Source: Micromonospora sp. KC213 | GTDB lineage: Bacteria > Actinomycetota > Actinomycetes > Mycobacteriales > Micromonosporaceae | Assembly (NCBI RefSeq): GCF_004348325.1 | Contig: NZ_SMKF01000003.1 | Coordinates: 56,335-120,334 of the forward strand | Reading direction: 5' to 3' | Length of the DNA: 64,000 bases | Shown here: positions 9,296 through 18,414 of the stretch, piece by piece | Position numbering within the stretch: the stretch's first letter is position 1 | Layout of the letters: each line of letters begins with the position of its first letter | Notes under the pieces: model-generated | What the model saw: only the letters and a program-made list of their open reading frames with translations | Database searches by the model: none | Told to the model about the DNA's origin: nothing | Made by a program: the position numbers and the translations under genes

Positions 9296-9339
9296 AGGCG
9301 AATCGCGGCGAGGCGAACCTGTCCCGCTGCGATTCGCCT
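9296..9339 (-). terminator. Hairpin downstream of the Cip1-like gene
   Basis: AGGCGAATCGC (9296-9306) pairs perfectly with GCGATTCGCCT (9329-9339), with a 22-nt loop. It lies about 100 nt beyond the stop of the minus-strand gene ending at 9439. There is no U-run, which is common in high-GC actinobacteria. Confidence 0.4.
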
Positions 9340-9438
9340 TCACTGGTGGGCAGCGCGGCATCGAGGTGCACGGCGTCGGACCGCGTACCGGACAGTGCGT
9401 GCCTGGTGGGCGTGCGCGATGGAACGTGACGAACGACG

Positions 9439-10212
9439 TCAGCAGCCGAGTCGCTTGGTGGACAGAGCGATGTCGTCGATCCAGAGGTCGAACTCGCCCG
9501 GCGTGGTGCCGCCCTGGTAGAGCTGCCAGCCGATCTTCACTGTGTTGACCGCAGGCAGAATGAAGGGAACATCGTTGCCGCCGTGTTCGGTCGTGGAGGC
9601 GGTCAGTTCCGGGTTCGCCACGCCGTCGATCCACACTGCCACGCGGTTGTCCGCCGGGTCGAGTTTCCACTCGAAGCACTGCCAGGTGTCCTCGGTGACC
9701 GGAGCGGACTCACGCCAGTTGGTCCAGTCGCCGGTCGGTCCACCGTCGGCACCCACACCCCAGAAGATTCCCGGGACCGTGGGCGCGTACTGGCCGCCGA
9801 CCGGACGGACAACCTCCGAACTGCCGGTGCCGGTCGCCTCCACCAGCGTGAAGTGCGCCCAGTCGGGGGCGGTTGGGAAGGCGTCGACGCGCAGACGCAT
9901 CCGACCGTAGAAAAGGTTGCCCGGCGCGGCGAAGTCGTCGACGCGCAGGAAGGCGCGGCCATTGTCGACGGTGTGGATGTGCAGCACCTGGTTGCCGTGA
10001 CGGGCACGCTCGACGGTGAGGGTGCCGTTGCGCGTGTCGACACCCCAGTTCAACGTACTGGGACCGCCACGAGGCAGCCGCTCGAAGTCTTCGCAGAAGA
10101 GCATGCCACGGGTGCACGAGCGCTGCGAGGCACCCGACGCACCGGCCGGGACGCTGCCGGCTGCGGTGCCGAGGATCAGAGCGGCGGTGAACACCGCGAG
10201 GAAACTGCGCAT
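9439..10212 (-). CDS. Secreted Cip1-like polysaccharide-active protein
   Basis: 257 aa with a Sec signal peptide (MRSFLAVFTAALILGTAAGS, cleavage near GASGA). The mature protein is a single beta-jelly-roll resembling fungal Cip1. Both ends carry the family landmarks: an N-terminal CEDFE, WQCFEWKL in the middle, and VKIGWQLY...LWIDDIALSTKRLGC at the C-terminus, with Cys near both ends. Cip1 is co-induced with cellulases in Trichoderma, and relatives include glucuronan lyases. I read the start as 10212, since GGAGG is six bases upstream of that ATG; the ATG at 10218 is too close. Enzyme activity is inferred from fold only. Confidence 0.72.
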   Translation of the reverse strand: MRSFLAVFTAALILGTAAGSVPAGASGASQRSCTRGMLFCEDFERLPRGGPSTLNWGVDTRNGTLTVERARHGNQVLHIHTVDNGRAFLRVDDFAAPGNLFYGRMRLRVDAFPTAPDWAHFTLVEATGTGSSEVVRPVGGQYAPTVPGIFWGVGADGGPTGDWTNWRESAPVTEDTWQCFEWKLDPADNRVAVWIDGVANPELTASTTEHGGNDVPFILPAVNTVKIGWQLYQGGTTPGEFDLWIDDIALSTKRLGC

Positions 10213-10706
10213 GGTCATCCTCCATGACGTTTGGTCCCCACCACGCGGGCAGGGGCCAGAAGGAATTCTCCGGGCCATCAGGATCGGTGCTCACCTCGTC
10301 GCCGGTGTGCGTGTGTCGACATGGCGCATCGGGCGCCTCCGGCGTGTCAGAGGTCGAACGTCTCGGTTGTCGCGGGAGTACGTTGTGGGGGACACGTACG
10401 GCGGGACACCTGCCCGTCGTCGTGGAGATGGCCCGGCCATGCGGCGCGCGTCTGCCGGAGCGGCGCGTTGCCGACCGGCGATGCTTTCGTGCTCACCGTT
10501 CCCAGCGCGGTTGCCCGTGCTGCGGTGATGTGAGCCATTCCAGCACACCCTTACCCGTTCCAGCAACATCGACGATCATCTGCGTGTTTAGGTCGTCCAT
10601 GGTCGCCAAGGTGGCCGGGTAGACGACCTTCGTCGTGCTGTACCGCCGTTGGGTGCTCGAGCGTACGTCTCTCCTGGATCGACCGCCACCGACACATCCG
10701 AAGCCC
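10213..10706. other. 494-bp intergenic stretch, nothing recognised
   Basis: Lies upstream of the Cip1-like gene and downstream of the S26 protease gene (both minus strand). Short open frames exist on both strands, but none resembles a family I know, and no strong hairpin or repeat was seen. Confidence 0.5.
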
Positions 10707-11189
10707 TTATCTACCAGGGTCTGCGGTATTGGACCTCAGCCGCCTGACGACCACGCCCTCGATGTCATCCAGCGGTACGAAGCCCCATAGGCGGGAGTCG
10801 ACGCTAGCCGGGTGCTCGCCGAGTAGCACGGCCATGCCGGCGGGCACCTGCCGCGAGTGACCGCCAACGGCTGGAGCAACCGATTCCGGGACAGCGTCGC
10901 CGGGTAGGGCGGCCAGTCGCTTGACGAGCCACGTGGATGCCAGAGACCCATCTGTGGCGGTCCGGCGCCCACCCTCCTGGTGGTGCGCGACCACGATGTT
11001 GCCCACCCGTAGCCGATGTGTTCGCCGAATCAGGAGACGGTCCCCGTGGATGAGGCTGGGAGCCATGCTGTCACCCAGCACATCGATGACCATGAGGCGG
11101 CGACGTGTCGCTACGACACCACCCAGAATCGATGCCGTAAGCGCGAGTCCGATCATGGTGGCGAGCGGGAGTGGTGACTTGTCGATCAT
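10707..11189 (-). CDS. S26 signal-peptidase-like protease, peptide locus 1
   Basis: 160 aa. One N-terminal membrane segment (about residues 9-28) is followed by the S26 core. The catalytic Ser is in GDSMAPSL (Ser41) and the general-base Lys in TWLVKRLAALPGD (Lys90). A GDN-like region (GEHPASVDSRLWG) lies near the C-terminus. This is shorter than a housekeeping LepB and lacks its large cap domain. The start at 11189 is chosen because GGGGGG precedes it; an ATG at 11204 in the same frame has no ribosome-binding site. It is divergent from the MauE-like gene. Locus 2 has a paralogue, so a dedicated role in cutting the precursor at AxA-Cys is the simplest inference. Confidence 0.8.
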   Translation of the reverse strand: MIDKSPLPLATMIGLALTASILGGVVATRRRLMVIDVLGDSMAPSLIHGDRLLIRRTHRLRVGNIVVAHHQEGGRRTATDGSLASTWLVKRLAALPGDAVPESVAPAVGGHSRQVPAGMAVLLGEHPASVDSRLWGFVPLDDIEGVVVRRLRSNTADPGR

Positions 11190-11322
11190 GCGCCCCCCGG
11201 TCATGCATGTCTATGTGCCCGTAAATCAAACCGTTGACGCAGTTGGATGGCAAGGGTACGGTCCAGGAACCTAGCTAGTTGCGTGCGCATCGATTGGCTC
11301 GTGACACGCAGGACACGGGGAC

Positions 11323-11880
11323 ATGGGGGACGTCGTGGGCGTTGCTGTTGTCGCGGCAATATTGGCGGTATCTGGCGTTCTTGCGATATCCATAGTCAGC
11401 AAGGTGCGCACCCGCGCCAGTTTCCACGCGTTCGCCGACGCCGTTACCGGCCTACAGGTGACCGCTCCACGCTGGTCCCGCCCCGTGGCAGTCGCATCGA
11501 TCGCGGCCGAGACGGTGGTGCTGGTTCTGGTTGTCTGGCCAGGTGGCGCGCCGGCGGGTCTCGGGGCGGCGGTCCTGCTCTTTGGCGCGTTCGCCGTGGT
11601 GCTCGCACGGGCCGTTCGGCGGGGTTCCACGACCGGGTGCCACTGCTTCGGGCCGACGAGCGCACCCGTTGCCTGGCGGCACGTCGTGCGCAGCGGGTTC
11701 CTCGCAGTCGCCTCGTTCGGCGCGTTTCTCGGCACGTTCGCCTTGCCCACGGTGGCGCTGGCCAGCCTCGACCCGTCGCAAATTCTGTTGTCCATTTTCG
11801 CCGCGGGCATGGTGGTCACGGCGTTGGTCTGGCTGGACGATCTGACCTGGCTCCTGCGTGGAGCGGCCCACCCGCGCTGA
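11323..11880 (+). CDS. MauE-like redox-associated membrane protein, peptide locus 1
   Basis: 185 aa with four or five hydrophobic helices and the family hallmark C-x-C-F-G (CHCFG, about residue 107). MauE-type proteins work with MauD in forming disulfides in the small subunit of methylamine dehydrogenase. No methylamine dehydrogenase genes are present here. The downstream thioredoxin-like gene follows after 65 nt. By analogy it probably recycles the thiol/disulfide partner that oxidises the eight-Cys peptide outside the membrane. A paralogue is at 25364-25864. Confidence 0.8.
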   Translation: MGDVVGVAVVAAILAVSGVLAISIVSKVRTRASFHAFADAVTGLQVTAPRWSRPVAVASIAAETVVLVLVVWPGGAPAGLGAAVLLFGAFAVVLARAVRRGSTTGCHCFGPTSAPVAWRHVVRSGFLAVASFGAFLGTFALPTVALASLDPSQILLSIFAAGMVVTALVWLDDLTWLLRGAAHPR

Positions 11881-11945
11881 CTTTCCATACAACCGAATAC
11901 GCACCCTGGTGCACCAGGTTGGCGCACTCAACCCAAGGAGACAAT

Positions 11946-12470
11946 GTGCTATTTCTCTCCGTCGCTGTCGCCATTCTGGCGGTACTCGTCTTCGTCGATC
12001 TAGCGTTGAGTGCCGCGATCATCAGGCGGTTGCGTGAAACGGAGACGAAGCTCATCGAGATGACGACGCCACCCGCGTCGGGGCTGCCGCTCGGCAGCGC
12101 GATGCCGGAGTTCGTGTCGCCCGACGGCCAGGTTTCCAGCGCCGACATCGCCGGCGGCCCGGTTCTGATCGGTTTCTTCTCGGCGGGTTGCCGACACTGC
12201 CCGGCCCAGGCTGAGGCGTTGGCTGAGCGCGCGGAGGAGATCGGGGGCGGGGGTGTGCGGGTGGTCAGCTTCCTCACCGTGGGCGAGAACATGAGCGATG
12301 AACTGGCCCCGACGTTGCGGAAGGCCGGTCAGCTCGTCACGGCAGGCGACTCGAGCGCGGTGATGACGACCTTCCAGGTGCAGGGCACCCCGGCGTTCCT
12401 GATGTTCGGCGACGAGGGGCGGTTGCTGGCCCGCGGCCACGAGCTGACGGAGGTACTCAGCAGCCAATGA
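11946..12470 (+). CDS. Membrane-anchored thioredoxin-like (MauD/ResA-type) protein, peptide locus 1
   Basis: 174 aa from a GTG start with AAGGAGA six bases upstream. A single N-terminal membrane anchor (about residues 2-25) is followed by a short coiled stretch and a thioredoxin fold. The redox motif is FFSAGCRHCPAQ (Cys82 and Cys85), and the cis-Pro loop is QGTPAFL. The topology puts the active site outside the cell, as in MauD and ResA. It sits between the MauE-like and ABC exporter genes, all co-directional. Its likely job is oxidation or isomerisation of disulfides in the exported peptide. A paralogue is at 27955-28437. Confidence 0.85.
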   Translation: MLFLSVAVAILAVLVFVDLALSAAIIRRLRETETKLIEMTTPPASGLPLGSAMPEFVSPDGQVSSADIAGGPVLIGFFSAGCRHCPAQAEALAERAEEIGGGGVRVVSFLTVGENMSDELAPTLRKAGQLVTAGDSSAVMTTFQVQGTPAFLMFGDEGRLLARGHELTEVLSSQ

Positions 12471-12558
12471 GCCCTTTTCAACCTGAACCCCCGCTGTGCT
12501 TGTGCTCCGCATCTGAGCTGTGGCCACGACGGCGCGCAAGAGAGGTTGAAATGCTCCG

Positions 12559-14373
12559 ATGAGGCGGTCGGCATCGTTAATGCGGCGCGCGTTCGGCATC
12601 TACTTCGGCGCCGCGCCCTGGGCTGCAGCCGTGAGCATCGTGCTCATGGTGGTGGGTGGCCTGGCCGCGGTAGGTACGGCATGGTTCACCCGGGCGATCA
12701 TCGACGGCCTCACCGCCAATGACGGATCGACGATCTGGGCTGGTGTCGCCGGCTTCGGCGTCCTGGCCGTCGTGTCACCCGTCGTCCTGCACGTTTCACA
12801 GTACGCCCAGCGGGATGCGGAACGCCGCGTGACGATCCGCACGCAACAGGAGTTGTTCGCCGCGGTGTCGGCGCATCCCGGTCTGGCTGAGTTGGAAGAC
12901 AGCTCTTTCCATGATCGGCTCCGGCTCGCGCACGAGGCGAGCCGCTACGCGCCGACCCAGCTCAACACCATGGTCCTGGCGATCGGGCAGGAGACGATCA
13001 CCGTGGTGGCGTTCGGCGTCACGCTGGTGCGATGGTCTCCCCTGGCAGGCGCACTGGTCCTGCTGGCCGCTGTGCCCACGCTCATCGCCCAGATCCGTCT
13101 GGCCCGGATGCGTGGGGCGATGCTGGAACGCACCGTGCCGATGTTTCGCAGGCAGACCTTCTACGCCTCGCTCCTGCTCGACATGCGCGCCGCGAAGGAG
13201 ATCAGGCTGTTCGGTCTCGGCGCGTTCTTCCAGGGTCGTCTCCTGCGCGAGCTGCGCGCTGCCCAGGCGCAGGAGCGGCACCAGGACCGTCTGGCGCTGT
13301 GGGTCGACAGCGCTCTGGCGACCTTGACCGGCGTCGTGTCGCTGGTCGCGTTGGCTGTCTTCGTCGCGCGGGTGGCGGACGGCCGAGGCACCGTCGGCGA
13401 CCTGGTACTCGTGCTCGCGGCACTGGCCGCGTTGCAGATGTCCGCGTCGGGACTGGTCCGCCAGATAGCGATGCTCGGCGAGACGTTCATCATGTTCGGT
13501 CACTACGTCGACATCACCGCGGTGACCCGCGAGGGGCCGCGGTCCAAGCCGCTGCCCGCCGTGCCGCCGCTGGAGCGCGGCTTGGAGTTCGACGACGTGT
13601 GGTTTCGGTACGCTCCCGACCACGAGTGGGTGTTGCGCGGTCTGACGCTGCGGATCCCGCGCGGCTCGTCACTGGCGCTGGTCGGTGACAACGGTGCTGG
13701 TAAATCCACGGTCGTCAAGCTGCTCTGTGGGTTTCACGCTCCGACCCGAGGCGTCATCCGTTGGGATGGCGTCGACATCTCCACTGTCGACCCGGCGTCC
13801 CTGCGTGCGCGGATCGGGGCGACGTTCCAGGACTTCATGACGTACGAGTTCTCCGCCCATGACAATATCGCCGTCGGTGACATCAGCGCGCTCGACGACC
13901 GTGCGCGGGTGCGTGCGGCAGCCGCCACGGCTGGCATGGACTCCGTACTCGGAAACCTTCCCAACGGGTACGACACCATGCTGACGCGCGCGTTCAGCGA
14001 CGGGGACTCGGCCGGGGTCGGTGTCGTGCTGTCGGGTGGACAGTGGCAGCGGCTGGCGCTCGCCCGAGCCGCGCTGAGGGAAGGCGCTGATGTGCTGATC
14101 CTCGACGAGCCGTCGTCGGGGCTCGACGTGGCGACCGAGCATGAGATCAACCGACGGCTGATGGCGTTGCGCCGCACACACACCAGTCTGCTGATCTCTC
14201 ACCGCCTCAACACCGTCCGGGAGGCCGCCAGCATCGCTGTGCTGTCCGGTGGCCGCATTCTCGAACAGGGCAGTCACGACGAGCTGATGGTGTTGGGAGG
14301 GCGCTACGCCGAGTTGTTCCGTCTCCAGGCGTCCGGCTACGACGACGCACTTTCGACGCGGGCGGTGACGTGA
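12559..14373 (+). CDS. ABC peptide exporter (fused membrane and ATPase), peptide locus 1
   Basis: 604 aa half-transporter of the lantibiotic/MsbA exporter class. Six membrane helices lie at about residues 10-310. The ATPase domain at about 350-600 has Walker A GDNGAGKST, the Q-loop FQDFMTYE, signature LSGGQWQR, Walker B VLILDEPSS and the H-loop SHRL. No C39 leader-peptidase domain is fused to the N-terminus, so leader removal must be done by another enzyme, plausibly the S26 protease nearby. The C-terminal block YAELFRLQASGY and the FQDFM and signature regions are near-identical to the exporter of locus 2. The stop overlaps the SARP start by 4 bp. Confidence 0.92.
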   Translation: MRRSASLMRRAFGIYFGAAPWAAAVSIVLMVVGGLAAVGTAWFTRAIIDGLTANDGSTIWAGVAGFGVLAVVSPVVLHVSQYAQRDAERRVTIRTQQELFAAVSAHPGLAELEDSSFHDRLRLAHEASRYAPTQLNTMVLAIGQETITVVAFGVTLVRWSPLAGALVLLAAVPTLIAQIRLARMRGAMLERTVPMFRRQTFYASLLLDMRAAKEIRLFGLGAFFQGRLLRELRAAQAQERHQDRLALWVDSALATLTGVVSLVALAVFVARVADGRGTVGDLVLVLAALAALQMSASGLVRQIAMLGETFIMFGHYVDITAVTREGPRSKPLPAVPPLERGLEFDDVWFRYAPDHEWVLRGLTLRIPRGSSLALVGDNGAGKSTVVKLLCGFHAPTRGVIRWDGVDISTVDPASLRARIGATFQDFMTYEFSAHDNIAVGDISALDDRARVRAAAATAGMDSVLGNLPNGYDTMLTRAFSDGDSAGVGVVLSGGQWQRLALARAALREGADVLILDEPSSGLDVATEHEINRRLMALRRTHTSLLISHRLNTVREAASIAVLSGGRILEQGSHDELMVLGGRYAELFRLQASGYDDALSTRAVT

Positions 14374-15140
14374 ACGCTCATACGTTGCTCCGGATGTCAC
14401 TGCTGGGTCCGCTCGAGGCGACTGTCGGCGGCCAGCCGATGGCCATCGGTGGCTCGGGAAAGCGGGCGCTGCTGGCGACGCTCGCCCTCAACCTGGGTAC
14501 GGTGGTCGGCGTCAGCCGTCTCGTCCAGGTGATCTGGGACGATCACCCACCGGTGACGGCCACGACGAAGCTGCAGGGCCACGTCTCCGCACTGCGGCAG
14601 AGCCTGGTGCGGCTCGGTGGCCCGGAAGCCGTGAACGTGTTGCAGACCCGTCCACCGGGCTACGTGTTGTGCGCTCACCGTACGTCGACCGACCTGGCAC
14701 GCTTCGACGAGTTGACGCGGCGCGGAGCCGACGTCCGCCTTCCGGAAGGAGCCGAGCAGCGCGTCGCGTCGCTGTCCGCGGCGCTGCGGCTGTGGCGGGG
14801 CAGTGCGTGCCTCGACGTCGGGTCCGCCGGGGTGGCGGCCGTGGCGGCATCGCTGGACGAGCGGAGGTGGCGGGCGATGGAGGATCTCGCTGAGGCACAG
14901 CTCGTGCTGGGCGACCACAACAGCGTCATCGACGCGATGGAACCCCTCGTACGCCAGTGGCCCTACCGGGAGCGGGCCTGGGAACATCTCATAGAAGCGC
15001 ACATGAGGCGTGGCGACATCGCGTCCGCGCTGGCCGCTCATGACCAGCTGTGCCACGTCCTGGCTGCCGACCTCGGGGTCGCACCTGGTCAGCGAATCGG
15101 CCGGCTCGTCAGCATGATTCGGGCGGGCATCGAGCGTTAG
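14370..15140 (+). CDS. SARP-type regulator (OmpR-like DNA-binding plus BTAD), peptide locus 1
   Basis: 256 aa, starting at a GTG inside the last codons of the exporter gene (GTGA overlap), so translation is coupled. The N-terminus is the OmpR-like winged helix of SARPs (SLLGPLEATVGG...GSGKRALLATLAL...VIWDDHPP). Residues from about 100 form the bacterial transcriptional activation domain (BTAD). There is no NB-ARC or TPR part, unlike the locus 2 regulator. SARPs bind direct heptad repeats spaced 11 bp at the -35 position; exactly such repeats begin at this gene's own stop codon, upstream of the precursor gene. Confidence 0.88.
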   Translation: MNAHTLLRMSLLGPLEATVGGQPMAIGGSGKRALLATLALNLGTVVGVSRLVQVIWDDHPPVTATTKLQGHVSALRQSLVRLGGPEAVNVLQTRPPGYVLCAHRTSTDLARFDELTRRGADVRLPEGAEQRVASLSAALRLWRGSACLDVGSAGVAAVAASLDERRWRAMEDLAEAQLVLGDHNSVIDAMEPLVRQWPYRERAWEHLIEAHMRRGDIASALAAHDQLCHVLAADLGVAPGQRIGRLVSMIRAGIER

Positions 15141-15175
15141 CGCATCGTTAGTCGATCGTAAGCGGTCGATGACAT
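15134..15175 (+). promoter_or_regulatory. SARP-like direct repeats and -10 element upstream of precursor 1
   Basis: Heptads GCGTTAG (15134-15140), TCGTTAG (15145-15151) and TCGTAAG (15156-15162) are spaced exactly 11 bp apart. The first overlaps the SARP stop codon. A weak -10 candidate, TGACAT, lies 7 bp after the last heptad (15170-15175). This matches the known layout of SARP-activated promoters; binding is inferred. Confidence 0.6.
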
Positions 15176-15221
15176 GGTGGCCCTGCCGGTAACCGTCGGA
15201 CCGACGAAGGAGAAGGACCGG

Positions 15222-15443
15222 ATGGTGATCATCAATAGGCTGGGCGACAAGCTGCTGGCCGCGCTGCTGCCCAAGGCCAAGGCATCCGCGTGCAACATCT
15301 GTCAACGCATCCGCGTTGGGTGCGGAGGTCCCTACTGCTACTACTACTACAATAGGGTGGCTGGATCGCAGGTTCGCTGTTACGCCAACACCGCGGATTA
15401 CTGCGATGCGCCATACGTCAGCAGCTCCCCGGGCTGCTGCTGA
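15222..15443 (+). CDS. Cysteine-rich secreted peptide precursor 1
   Basis: 73 aa, with AAGGAG (15207-15212) in front of the ATG. The leader of 23 residues starts MVIINRLGDKLLAALL and ends KASA, an AxA signal-peptidase-like site. The proposed 50-residue core starts at Cys and has eight Cys at core positions 1, 4, 11, 16, 30, 38, 49 and 50, a Tyr run (CYYYYN) and a CC end. The paralogue at 28505-28744 has an alignable leader, the same AxA-Cys junction and also eight Cys. The surrounding exporter, S26 protease and MauE/MauD-like genes fit a disulfide-rich exported peptide. I do not recognise the core as a known bacteriocin or toxin. Activity is unknown. Confidence 0.8.
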   Translation: MVIINRLGDKLLAALLPKAKASACNICQRIRVGCGGPYCYYYYNRVAGSQVRCYANTADYCDAPYVSSSPGCC

Positions 15444-15455
15444 TCGTCGATCCGC

Positions 15456-15492
15456 TGCCGCCGGCCGGACACTCGCTGTCCGGCCGGCGGCA
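15456..15492 (+). terminator. Very strong hairpin 12 nt after precursor 1
   Basis: TGCCGCCGGCCGGACA (15456-15471) pairs perfectly over 16 bp with 15477-15492; the loop is CTCGC. It starts 12 nt after the stop codon. It may partly terminate or stabilise the precursor transcript, so that the peptide is made in excess over the downstream permease. Confidence 0.8.
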
Positions 15493-15541
15493 CCATCGTG
15501 GGAGGCACCTATGACCCCGGGCGCGGCCGGATGGTGATGTA

Positions 15542-18394
15542 GTGCTGGAGATGGCCGTGTCGCAGTGGCGTGTTCGGCTGCGTCGGTCATTGGCCTTGTT
15601 GTCGATGATCGCTGTCGCGGTGGCGGGATTTACTCTGCTCACCGGGGCCGCGGTGACCTCCCGTTTGGACACTGTGGGCACCGTGGCCGCCAACTACCGT
15701 CCCGTGTACGACCTCCTGGTGCGGCCCAGGAACGCGGTGCTGCCGCTGGAGCAGCAGCGCAATCTGGTCCAGTCGGGTCAGTTGGCGGGGATGCGCGGCG
15801 GAATCACCGTTGACCAGTGGCGGCAAATCCAGGCGGTGCGGGGCGTGTCCGTCGCGGCTCCGGTTGCCATGATCGGGTACGTGATGCGGACCGTGCCCGT
15901 GACGGTCGATCTGTCGGATCAGCTGGACCCGACCGCGGAGCGGCAGGTACTGCGGGTGCAGCCGACATGGGTGACGGATGCGGGGTTGAGCCAGATCCCG
16001 GACGGGCCGGCATACCTGTACGTGACGCGCAACCGGCTGGATGTGGTGCCGAACAGCGAACTGGAAAGCGGCGGTGGGCTGCCGCCGCCAGAGGAGGTCG
16101 ATGCCGACGGTCAGCGGGTGAAGATATGCCCGGCGGCGTCGTCTGTCGGCGAGGGGGACTGGCTCCAACCGACGGATCTACGAGCCCGTTCGTCGTTGAC
16201 GTGTGTCGGCCGCGCGGGATCGAAGGATCGGGAGGGGAAGGCGATGCGCCCGGTCGTCACGCTGGTGTGGACGGTCCCGTTCCTGATGGCCGCGGTCGAC
16301 CCGGACTCCGAGGCGGCGTTGGCGGGCCTGGACCGAGCGGTCACCACCGGCCGGTACTTCACCTCCGCCGAGAAGCCGACGTCGCATCGCCTGGACGGAA
16401 TGCGGTATCCCTACTCCAAGCTGCCGATTCTGATCGCGGACCGGCCCCAGATCGAAGGGGCGCTCAGGATCGACGTGCAGCGGCTGAACCCGGGCGCGAC
16501 GCAACTGGTTCGCTCCGGCTCGGACGACCAGCGTCTACGCGCGGCCCTGGGCAACGAGTCCGGCACGCCGGTCGCACAAAGAACCATGTCGATCGACGAA
16601 CCCTACCGGACCATGGTCGACCGGATGCTGCGCCCCGGACAATTGGCCATCGAATACGACGTGGCGACGGCCAACACCATGTGGCTGCACTCGTTCTGGA
16701 CCGTCGGACCGGCGAATACGGTGCAGGCCGAGGACGGCCTCAGTGCCCAACCGGCGCCGTACGACTTGAAGATCTGGGGCAAGGGTGCCGACGACGGCGG
16801 GTCCTCGCGTCACGTTCCGATGGAGTTCGCCGACACCGGCGTGCGTGGTGGCGTCGCCATCCATCGCAACACGGCCCGGGGGTACGACCCCCAGGCCGGG
16901 GGCGTCAACATGCCCGATACCGCGATGGGCGCGGTGGGCACCTTCGACCCGGCCAAGATCTCGCTGGGCAGCGCGTTGTCGGCGGTGCCCATGGACACGT
17001 ACTTCAACCCGGGCGCCGATGGCGCGGACGAGGCGTCACGGCAGGCGTTGGGCGGCGAGCGACTGGTCCCGAACGCGAACGTCACCGGCCTGCTGAGCCA
17101 ACCACCGCTGATGCTCACCACCATGGCGGCCCTGCCGGCCATCTTCGACCCCGGTGCCTACAGCACCGAACCCGCCTACCCCGAATACCAGCTCAACACC
17201 GCCGCGCCGATCAGCGTGGTACGGGTCCGGCTGGCCGGAGAGGTAGGCATCGACCCGGTCTCCCGCGAGCGGGTACGGGTCATCGCGGAGGAGATCGCGC
17301 GACGCACCGGACTGCAGGTCGACATCACGCTGGGATCCTCGCCCACCGCGATGACGGTGCACTACCCAGCGGGCAACTACGGACGGCCGGACCTCGCCGT
17401 GGCCGAACCATGGGTGCAAAAGGGCGTCGCGGCCGTGCTGGTCCACGCGGCCGACCGCAAGAGCGTGCTGCTGTCCGTACTGGTACTCGCGGTGTGCGCG
17501 CTGGCGGTACTCAACGCCAACACCGCCGCCATCCGCGCCAGACGCACCGAGTACGGCATCCTCGCCTGCCTCGGATGGAACCGGCGACACCTCCTCCAAC
17601 TGATGTTCACCGAGATCGCCGGCATCGGCCTCGTCGCCGGCCTCGTGGGCACCGCGCTCGCGCTCGGGTTCGCCTTCGCCTTCGGGCTGGACATCCCGTG
17701 GAGTCACACACTGCTCGCCATTCCCGCGGCGGTGGCACTCGCCCTGCTCGCCGGTGGCTGGCCGGCCTGGCGGGCCGCCCGGCCTGATCCCGGTGAGGTC
17801 ATCCGTCCCGCCGTGCTGGGTGTCGCCGTACGCCGGCAGACCCCGCGCCGGCTGTCGACCCTCGCCCTGGCGAACCTTGCCCGCACACCCGGTCGTACCG
17901 CGCTCGGCGCGATGAGTCTGATGATCGGGGTCGCCGCGCTGACCATGTTGCTGGCGATCACGTTCGCTTTCCGCGGCACGGTCACCGGCACCCTGCTCGG
18001 CGATGCCGTCACCCTCCAGGCCCGCACCGTCGACTACGTCGCCGTCGCGGTCACCATCGTGCTGGGCATCGTCTCCGTCGCTGATGTGCTCTATCTCAAC
18101 ATCTCCGAGCGCGCCGCCGAGTTCGCGCTGTTCGGCGCCGTCGGCTGGACCGGTGCCATGCTGAACCGGCTGGTCGTCATCGAGGCCATCGGCATGGGGG
18201 TGATCGGCGGCACGCTCGGCGCCGCTGCCGGCCTCGGCGCGGCAGCGGCCTTCGCCGGGGGCATCACCGCTCCGATCGTCTGGTGTTCCGTGGCCGCTCT
18301 GGCGTCCGGCGTTGCCGTCACCGCCCTGTCGGTGGTGGTGCCGATCGCGATGCTCCGCCGACTGCCCACTGCCCAACTGCTCGCCGAGGGATGA
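15542..18394 (+). CDS. FtsX-like ABC transporter permease (MacB/LolE superfamily), peptide locus 1
   Basis: 950 aa. An N-terminal membrane helix (about residues 15-38) is followed by a very large extracytoplasmic region (about 40-635). Two FtsX-type membrane blocks lie at about 640-760 and 790-945, with the family pattern [16 protein letters not shown] and [13 protein letters not shown]. This is the permease partner of the ATPase encoded 20 nt downstream. Such pairs often give self-protection against, or sense, extracytoplasmic peptides. Locus 2 has no counterpart. An 8-codon ORF (15511-15537) with a GGGAGG site ends 4 nt before this GTG, suggesting translational coupling. The exact start is uncertain (GTG 15542 or ATG 15551). 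Confidence 0.85.
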   Translation: MLEMAVSQWRVRLRRSLALLSMIAVAVAGFTLLTGAAVTSRLDTVGTVAANYRPVYDLLVRPRNAVLPLEQQRNLVQSGQLAGMRGGITVDQWRQIQAVRGVSVAAPVAMIGYVMRTVPVTVDLSDQLDPTAERQVLRVQPTWVTDAGLSQIPDGPAYLYVTRNRLDVVPNSELESGGGLPPPEEVDADGQRVKICPAASSVGEGDWLQPTDLRARSSLTCVGRAGSKDREGKAMRPVVTLVWTVPFLMAAVDPDSEAALAGLDRAVTTGRYFTSAEKPTSHRLDGMRYPYSKLPILIADRPQIEGALRIDVQRLNPGATQLVRSGSDDQRLRAALGNESGTPVAQRTMSIDEPYRTMVDRMLRPGQLAIEYDVATANTMWLHSFWTVGPANTVQAEDGLSAQPAPYDLKIWGKGADDGGSSRHVPMEFADTGVRGGVAIHRNTARGYDPQAGGVNMPDTAMGAVGTFDPAKISLGSALSAVPMDTYFNPGADGADEASRQALGGERLVPNANVTGLLSQPPLMLTTMAALPAIFDPGAYSTEPAYPEYQLNTAAPISVVRVRLAGEVGIDPVSRERVRVIAEEIARRTGLQVDITLGSSPTAMTVHYPAGNYGRPDLAVAEPWVQKGVAAVLVHAADRKSVLLSVLVLAVCALAVLNANTAAIRARRTEYGILACLGWNRRHLLQLMFTEIAGIGLVAGLVGTALALGFAFAFGLDIPWSHTLLAIPAAVALALLAGGWPAWRAARPDPGEVIRPAVLGVAVRRQTPRRLSTLALANLARTPGRTALGAMSLMIGVAALTMLLAITFAFRGTVTGTLLGDAVTLQARTVDYVAVAVTIVLGIVSVADVLYLNISERAAEFALFGAVGWTGAMLNRLVVIEAIGMGVIGGTLGAAAGLGAAAAFAGGITAPIVWCSVAALASGVAVTALSVVVPIAMLRRLPTAQLLAEG

Positions 18395-18414
18395 GCGGCA
18401 AAGGAGTAGATCCG

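Noticed and set aside
11247..12470. 407-codon frame as the full thioredoxin-like protein
   Set aside because: The first 230 codons are a shadow of the MauE-like gene; the GTG at 11946 with AAGGAGA gives a normal membrane-anchored protein.
17036..18376. 446-codon antisense frame over the FtsX permease
   Set aside because: Composition of a reverse-frame shadow (DGD, GQH repeats), no start signal.
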